The translations under genes and the position numbers were made by a program. The notes below the pieces were generated by a model. The model was not told where the DNA came from, ran no database searches, and worked only from the letters and a program-made list of their open reading frames with translations. Of a stretch of 64,000 nucleotides of DNA, positions 59,801-64,000 are shown piece by piece. The stretch comes from Artemia franciscana (taxonomy: Eukaryota; Arthropoda; Branchiopoda; Anostraca; Artemiidae), in NCBI RefSeq assembly GCF_032884065.1, contig NW_027062649.1:3517355-3581354 (forward strand), written 5' to 3'. Positions within the stretch are counted from its first letter, which is position 1. Every line of letters begins with the position of its first letter.

Positions 59801-60560
59801 ATATAATCTTCCAAAGGCGCTCATTTGATTGGAAATTGAAAATTTTTATCCCCTCTTTTAGAGTCAAGTTGATTTGAGGGCAATCAGCCTCCCCTCATGA
59901 CCACAATTTCCCTAAACATACCGAAACAAAATTTATGATCACCATTTCGTTCAACAGAGTTGAAAGATCTTTGGGCTTTTGGGAATCACCCCAAAGCCCA
60001 CAGGGGCAGGGGCTATAAGTTATACTAATTGCCCATTGTTAACATATAAGGTTTTTGTGGAAGAGGTGAGGGGACTAGTTCTATTGGAATTAAGAAGTTC
60101 CAAAACCCTTTTTGATAGTTAAAAGTGATCGGAGGCTAACTAGTGCCACCCGGTCCTCTTCTCCCGAAATGCATCAAATAGAAATTTTGAGATAAGCCAT
60201 TATATTTAAAATATTACAAAGATCATATAACAAGATCTTCATGGTTGATAGAAAACCCCAGAGCACGAGAGAAAGGGTTGTAAGTTATGCCCCATGGTAC
60301 GTAAGATTTTTGGAGAAAGGGTGGTCGCATATATTTTAGAGTAGGCTCATTTGATTGGAAACTAAAGGTTCTGGTTCACTTTTTAAGGGTCAAAAGTGAT
60401 AGACGCCAAATAACATCCCCTCACCCGAATTCCACTTTTACCTAACAAATCTGATGAATACTTTGAGATAGCCATCGAAAATAAGTTCAAAGAACATATA
60501 GCAGTGCCTCCAAGGTTGACAAAATCCTCCAGGGCTTAGGGGTAAGGGTTTGTAAGTTTA
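59800..60560 (-). repeat. Three diverged units of the 16530-17060 dispersed repeat
   Basis: Units near 59800-60060, 60060-60340 and 60340-60560. Each has a TCATTTGATTGGAAA-type phrase, a CTTTT-AGRGTCAAR-TGAT phrase, GGGGCAGGGGCTATAAGTTATRC-like text, and a CCCTCACC block. The reverse orientation matches the repeat described at 16530. Confidence 0.55.
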
Positions 60561-61012
60561 TGCTCCGGGGACGTATATTATGGGTGGATCCAGGGGACAG
60601 GAGGGGCCTAGACCCCCTAGAGTTTTTTGCGCCCTCAATCTCATTCCGTTCTTTTTCACTTTTTTTTAGGTAAACTTGACAATTTGGTCAATTATTCGTT
60701 GCTTATTTAACCAATTAACAACAACAACAAAAAACAAAAAAACTTTCCTATGAACGTAAAGAGCAAAGTTGAAACTTAAAACGAAAAAAAAAATAATTAC
60801 CTTCAGCCGGTTCATCTGCAAAATTAGCATCAAAAAATTTTTGATTGCTGCTAGCTTCCTCCTATTTTACGAACGTAGAAACTAATATTTCGATGAATCA
60901 GTTTTTCCTCGTATTACCAGATAAACATTCGGTAACACCGGAACTTATAGCTATTGGTCAATTCACAATTTGACATTAGATTGAAAAGTAGCTTTGTAGC
61001 TAAAATTTCAAA
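60561..61012. other. No gene recognised
   Basis: AT-rich. It contains a 15-bp ATG-started segment on the minus strand (60815-60801) framed by TTTTGCAG and GTAATT, which I do not accept as an exon. Confidence 0.4.
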
Positions 61013-61177
61013 ATGGATAAAAAGAAACAATCTGGATACGAGCATAGAATGGATAAGAGACGAAGTCTGATGGCTGAAAGTGGAAGGAAATCTAAGGATA
61101 TTTTAGTAAAATATCCGGAAATCGAAAGGCAAGTTTTGACAAATAATAAACCCCCTCCCCCTCAAATAAATCTTTAA
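61013..61177 (+). CDS. Short ORF resembling the N-terminus of a ZMYM/hAT-type transposase
   Basis: 54 codons, ATG 61013 to TAA 61175-61177. MDKKKQSGYEHRMDKRRSL recalls the K..SG...RK.+. start common in TTF-type hAT transposases and their domesticated relatives. The charged run is followed by ILVKYPEIERQ and then the proline run PPPPQ. It could be a first exon truncated by a missed donor, or a decayed start. No downstream TTF or catalytic region follows on this strand until the separate fragment near 63.0 kb. Confidence 0.35.
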   Translation: MDKKKQSGYEHRMDKRRSLMAESGRKSKDILVKYPEIERQVLTNNKPPPPQINL

Positions 61178-61586
61178 TTTTAGTTTTACGACTAATTAAA
61201 TAGCAAATGACCTAATAGGGCTTTCGTGTGAATAAATCTATCCTTCAATTTATTTTAATTTCAATTTATTTTTATTTTAATTTACTTTATTTTAATTATT
61301 TTATTTTAATTTCGAAATTAAATGAAAGAAAGAGTTAAGAGCAATTTAGTCCAAGAACAGATCCACGGGGTCGGAGGGAGCGACCCTCCCCCAAGATATT
61401 TCTGGCACTCTTATTCCGTTCTTTTTCTTTTTTTAATCTTTTTAAAAATAAACTTATCAACTTAGTGCCCACCTCGAGTCACATTTGCACCCTTGGTAAA
61501 GTGGCCCCCTCACCCAAGATTTGTTCTTGATCTGTTAGAGATTTAGACATGAAACAACTCGCAAGATCAGTTTACAAATCATTTCG
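61178..61586. other. No gene; AT-rich
   Basis: ATTTTAATTTCAATTTATTTTTATTTT-type runs at 61245-61315 and a dispersed-repeat piece near 61360-61510. Nothing else. Confidence 0.45.
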
Positions 61587-61651
61587 TCACAAAATTATAA
61601 TAAAAACCTCGTTTTCGAAGAAATTATTCATATAATTAAACTTGCTTACTA

Positions 61652-61805
61652 GTTGAAGTACTGATTCTGAGGGCAGATCTTCATCTTCAGATTGTGTTTT
61701 CTTTTTTAGGTTTTTGGCACATTTTTTCGATTCTCTTTCTGAAGAGCGCGTCGATTTAGTGTACGGTTTCCAGGAGTTATTGATAGGGGCGTGAGGATGG
61801 GTCAT
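61652..61805 (-). CDS. Candidate first coding exon (unknown or F-box protein)
   Basis: ATG at 61805-61803, then a Ser/Lys-rich stretch (STRSSERESKKCAKNLKKK), acidic SEDEDLPSESVLQL, and a GTAAGC donor directly after. DLPSESVLQL recalls the first turn of an F-box (LP.E...I), and the exon is on the same strand 2.3 kb upstream of the LRR exon, so together they could be the ends of one FBXL gene. No middle exons were found. This is inference, and the 72-aa frame may be chance. Confidence 0.25.
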
Positions 61806-61950
61806 GGGAGAGGAGACACATTAAAAACGGGGTTTGGGGAAATGTGTTTCATATTTAAGTTTGCCGAGTGGGATTTGGGAGAGCTAATTCACATGCTCTA
61901 TCTTATTGAGTTTCCTTACTGTAGTAAGATACAGGGTAGAATACCATCTT

Positions 61951-61992
61951 CCTAGGACGAAGTCCTAGGCGACTCCCAAGACAACTTGGGAG
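61951..61992. other. Two adjacent perfect hairpins
   Basis: CCTAGGAC-GAA-GTCCTAGG (61951-61969), then CTCCCAAG-ACAA-CTTGGGAG (61973-61992). Both stems are 8 bp with 3- and 4-nt loops, and only 3 bp separate them. Confidence 0.8.
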
Positions 61993-62935
61993 ACTATTCA
62001 GATTTTTTTTATTGCCCTTGTCTCCTTCCCTTTCGTCATTGACTACCCCGATATTACCCCCATATTTTTTTAATTATTACCCCAACAGATTCTTTGATAG
62101 AAGCACATTTCTTGGGACCAATCTGCAAAAAAAGAAGTGATCGCCTGCAACGAAACATGTGAATATTCTTAGGTCTGCAAAACACCCATCGTTCCCAGTT
62201 GGGAGGACTTTTGGTTAACTGATAATGCATCCTCTATTTCCTGACATTTTGGTGCAATTATTTCATAGATTCGAAGTGTGATGATTATAGAAGAACAAAA
62301 CCCTACAACAAGAGGTTTCAACCGCTTGTATTCCCTGGTACTCCATTAGAAACCGACAGCTTTCAAAAAACATACTTTTTCCCATATTTCAAAAAAAAAA
62401 TCCAGAGAACAAAACTAAACCAAATCCTAAACCTAAACCAGAGCAATGGAAATTATTAATAAACGTCTAAAAACAGCATTTTGACCATGTTTCGGCACTA
62501 CGACATATATTGAGAGAAGGCGGAACATTCATTTCTGAAGTGAACAATATCATCATAAGAAAACAATGTATCTCTACTTAGGGCGCATTTTGAGAAAATT
62601 TTTCTTATTTTTCACTGCTTAATGGGGAATTTTAGAAAGAAAAAATGACCTAACTGGTTGTAACGAGAGGAATACTCAGAATTGATAATTTAGAACTTGA
62701 TTGAGAACTGGGGGTCAATATACTAATCAGACAGAATTAATGAGACCCTATAAACTCGTTTAAAAAAAAGCTAACTCAGAAAAACAAATTTGCCTTGACA
62801 CTGTCGATTTACGGTCGACGAGTGTCGAGAAAAATATCAGTTATTTTGAGTTGCCTACCTTCACTAGGATTTTCAATGTTTTTTTAACAAGAAAAAGGTT
62901 TTTTTACCAGAACGATCGAGAGATAATACAAGAAC
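61993..62935. other. No gene recognised
   Basis: AT-rich with small repeats such as AAACCAAATCCTAAACCTAAACC at 62417-62441. Upstream of the zinc-finger fragment there may be a promoter, but no motif stands out. Confidence 0.4.
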
Positions 62936-62939
62936 CAAG

Positions 62940-63383
62940 ATGCAGCAGATGGAGACGACAGACCCAAGTTTCAGTACATCATCCTCGCTTGACACCGGCA
63001 TCACGCCCTCCCCTGACTTCGGCTTCGCAGTGGTACTAAAAGAAACAAACCGACTAACATCTGGAGATATTAAATTTTTTCTTAAGAAAAGATGGAAGCC
63101 AAAGAACCAAGCCGAAGTTCCGACAAAGATGAAAAGTGGATGAAGTTACTCGTCGACTTAACATTGAGCTTCTTGTCCAGTTTCCCTGGCTGTGGTGAGT
63201 CGTTACCAAGAAGACGAGGTACTTTGGTGTAGTGTTTGTGTCATAATAAGAACCTCCAATAGTGGCAGGGGGTGGTCGGCTGTGTCTGGGGGAAAAGATG
63301 TTACACTTACAAAACATGCCAAGTCAGAGCATTATATGAATTACCAGTATAGAGCTGGAGCCCTTTTAGCGTCGTTCAAATAA
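62940..63383 (+). pseudogene. TTF/hAT-like zinc-finger fragment, frame broken
   Basis: The first frame, from about 62940, gives a polar leader (METTDPSFSTSSSLDTG) and DIKFFLKKRWKPK. After a frame change, NIELLVQFPWL precedes a further frame change at about 63190. The frame to TAA 63381-63383 then reads VSRYQEDEVLWCSVC and DVTLTKHAKSEHY. W-x-C-x2-C followed by T.H..SE.H, with a preceding PWL, is the usual arrangement of TTF-type zinc fingers of hAT transposases and KIAA1586/ZMYM-like proteins. GTGAGT at the second frame change is donor-like, so a missed intron is possible, though the frame resumes within a few bases. Only the finger is left; no catalytic domain follows. Confidence 0.45.
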
Positions 63384-63417
63384 GAGGATTAAATAAAAAA
63401 AAACTAGTTTTTTTTTT

Positions 63418-63668
63418 AACTGAGAGTAAGGAGCGACATTAAAACTTAAAACGAGAAGAAATTACTCCACATATGAAATGGATTGTCCCCTCCGTAATCC
63501 CTCACTCTTATCTCTAAAGTTTTTAATTGTTTTAAAAAGTAGAATTGTGGCAAAGAGTCAAACTTTAGCTTAAAGAGCGAGGGATTGCGGAGGGGACAGC
63601 CCATTTCATATGCGGAGTAATTTCCGTTCGTTTTAAGTTTTAGTGTCGCTCTTTACTTTCATTTCAAA
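63418..63668. mobile_element. Head-to-head pair of element X heads
   Basis: Minus-oriented head at 63418-63522 and plus-oriented head at 63563-63668, each about 105 bp, with a 40-bp spacer containing TTTTAAAAAGTAGAATTG and AAAGAGTCAAA. The spacer matches the two flanks of the GIY-YIG element at 19392-19417 and 20265-20287, so the palindromic arrangement is shared by two loci. Confidence 0.75.
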
Positions 63669-64000
63669 AACTTTGTTTCTTTTTTATTTAATTTCTGAAA
63701 ATTTTTGAATTAATGCATGTCTGATTTTGGCTCTCCGTACATAAATTATTGAAATGAAATTTGCATATTAATTCTTTTTTTGGCTAAATGGCTATCTCTT
63801 AGTTTTGATCAGACGATTTTGAGAAATAAGGGGTGGGGAAGGAGGCATAGTTGCCCTCCAGTTTTTCGGTTACTTAAAAAGGCAACTAGAACTTTTAATT
63901 TTTAACGAATGTTTTTATTAGTAAAAAATATACGTAACATAAGAATTAACTTACGTAACAAACTTTATGTTTTTATATTTTATATTTTACTTTATATTTT
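63669..64000 (+). mobile_element. Continuation of element X, running off the window
   Basis: GGGGTGGGGAAGGAGGC, AGTTGCCCTCC, CTTAAAAAGGCAACTAGAAC and TTTTAATTT follow the same order as 730-840 in the X copy at 284. Degenerate TTTATATTTTATATTTTA at the very end. Confidence 0.6.

Noticed and set aside
60801-60815. 15-bp microexon (ATG-started, between TTTTGCAG and GTAATT on the minus strand)
   Set aside because: Splice-like signals of this quality are expected by chance in AT-rich DNA, and nothing links it to the neighbouring exons.

Overview
The window is eukaryotic, AT-rich, and almost entirely repetitive. It fits a crustacean, and most likely the brine shrimp Artemia franciscana. The main reason is a 113-bp tandem satellite with one AluI site (AGCT) in most monomers; from memory this matches the AluI repeat described from Artemia franciscana constitutive heterochromatin. 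That identification is recall, not a search result.

Layout. 0-3.6 kb: an edge fragment of a hAT-like transposase, a copy of a ~1-kb dispersed element (called X here), and a minus-strand, 3'-truncated copy of a larger repeat (called P). 3.7-6.9 kb: a Penelope-like GIY-YIG fragment and a field of diverged duplicated repeats. 7.3-10.2 kb: a short 95-bp tandem repeat, then a decayed but readable piggyBac transposase (minus strand) and a candidate element end. 10.7-13.1 kb: TA microsatellites and an internally deleted Helitron (minus strand). 13.1-15.9 kb and 22.6-25.4 kb: two ~2.8-kb P elements. P has an internal ~290-bp tandem repeat, a GACA microsatellite, subterminal inverted repeats and a 3' hairpin, which resembles Helentron-derived (HINE/pearl-like) elements. 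15.9-20.4 kb: tRNA-like SINE pieces, tandem repeats, and a Penelope-type GIY-YIG coding fragment bounded by 94-bp inverted repeats, apparently inserted into the spacer of a head-to-head X pair.

Cellular genes are few. The clearest is tubulin-specific chaperone C (TBCC) on the minus strand near 26.3-27.3 kb. Its C-terminal domain is intact, but the upstream part has two in-frame stops and a frame change. A terminal leucine-rich-repeat exon, probably of an F-box/LRR protein, lies at 59.16-59.32 kb on the minus strand. Two short zinc-finger/hAT-like reading frames lie near 61.0 and 63.2 kb.

30.96-55.55 kb is satellite, interrupted by exactly 100 Ns at 43174-43273. The arrays on either side are almost equal in length (about 12.2 kb each) but lie in opposite orientation and belong to different sequence subfamilies. 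The left array is homogenised, with a ~4.93-kb higher-order duplication; the right one is more diverged. The gap size is therefore unknown, and the inversion could be real or a scaffolding artefact.

The genes do not form a pathway. The window is best read as a heterochromatin boundary: a TE graveyard holding a few host genes next to a large satellite block.
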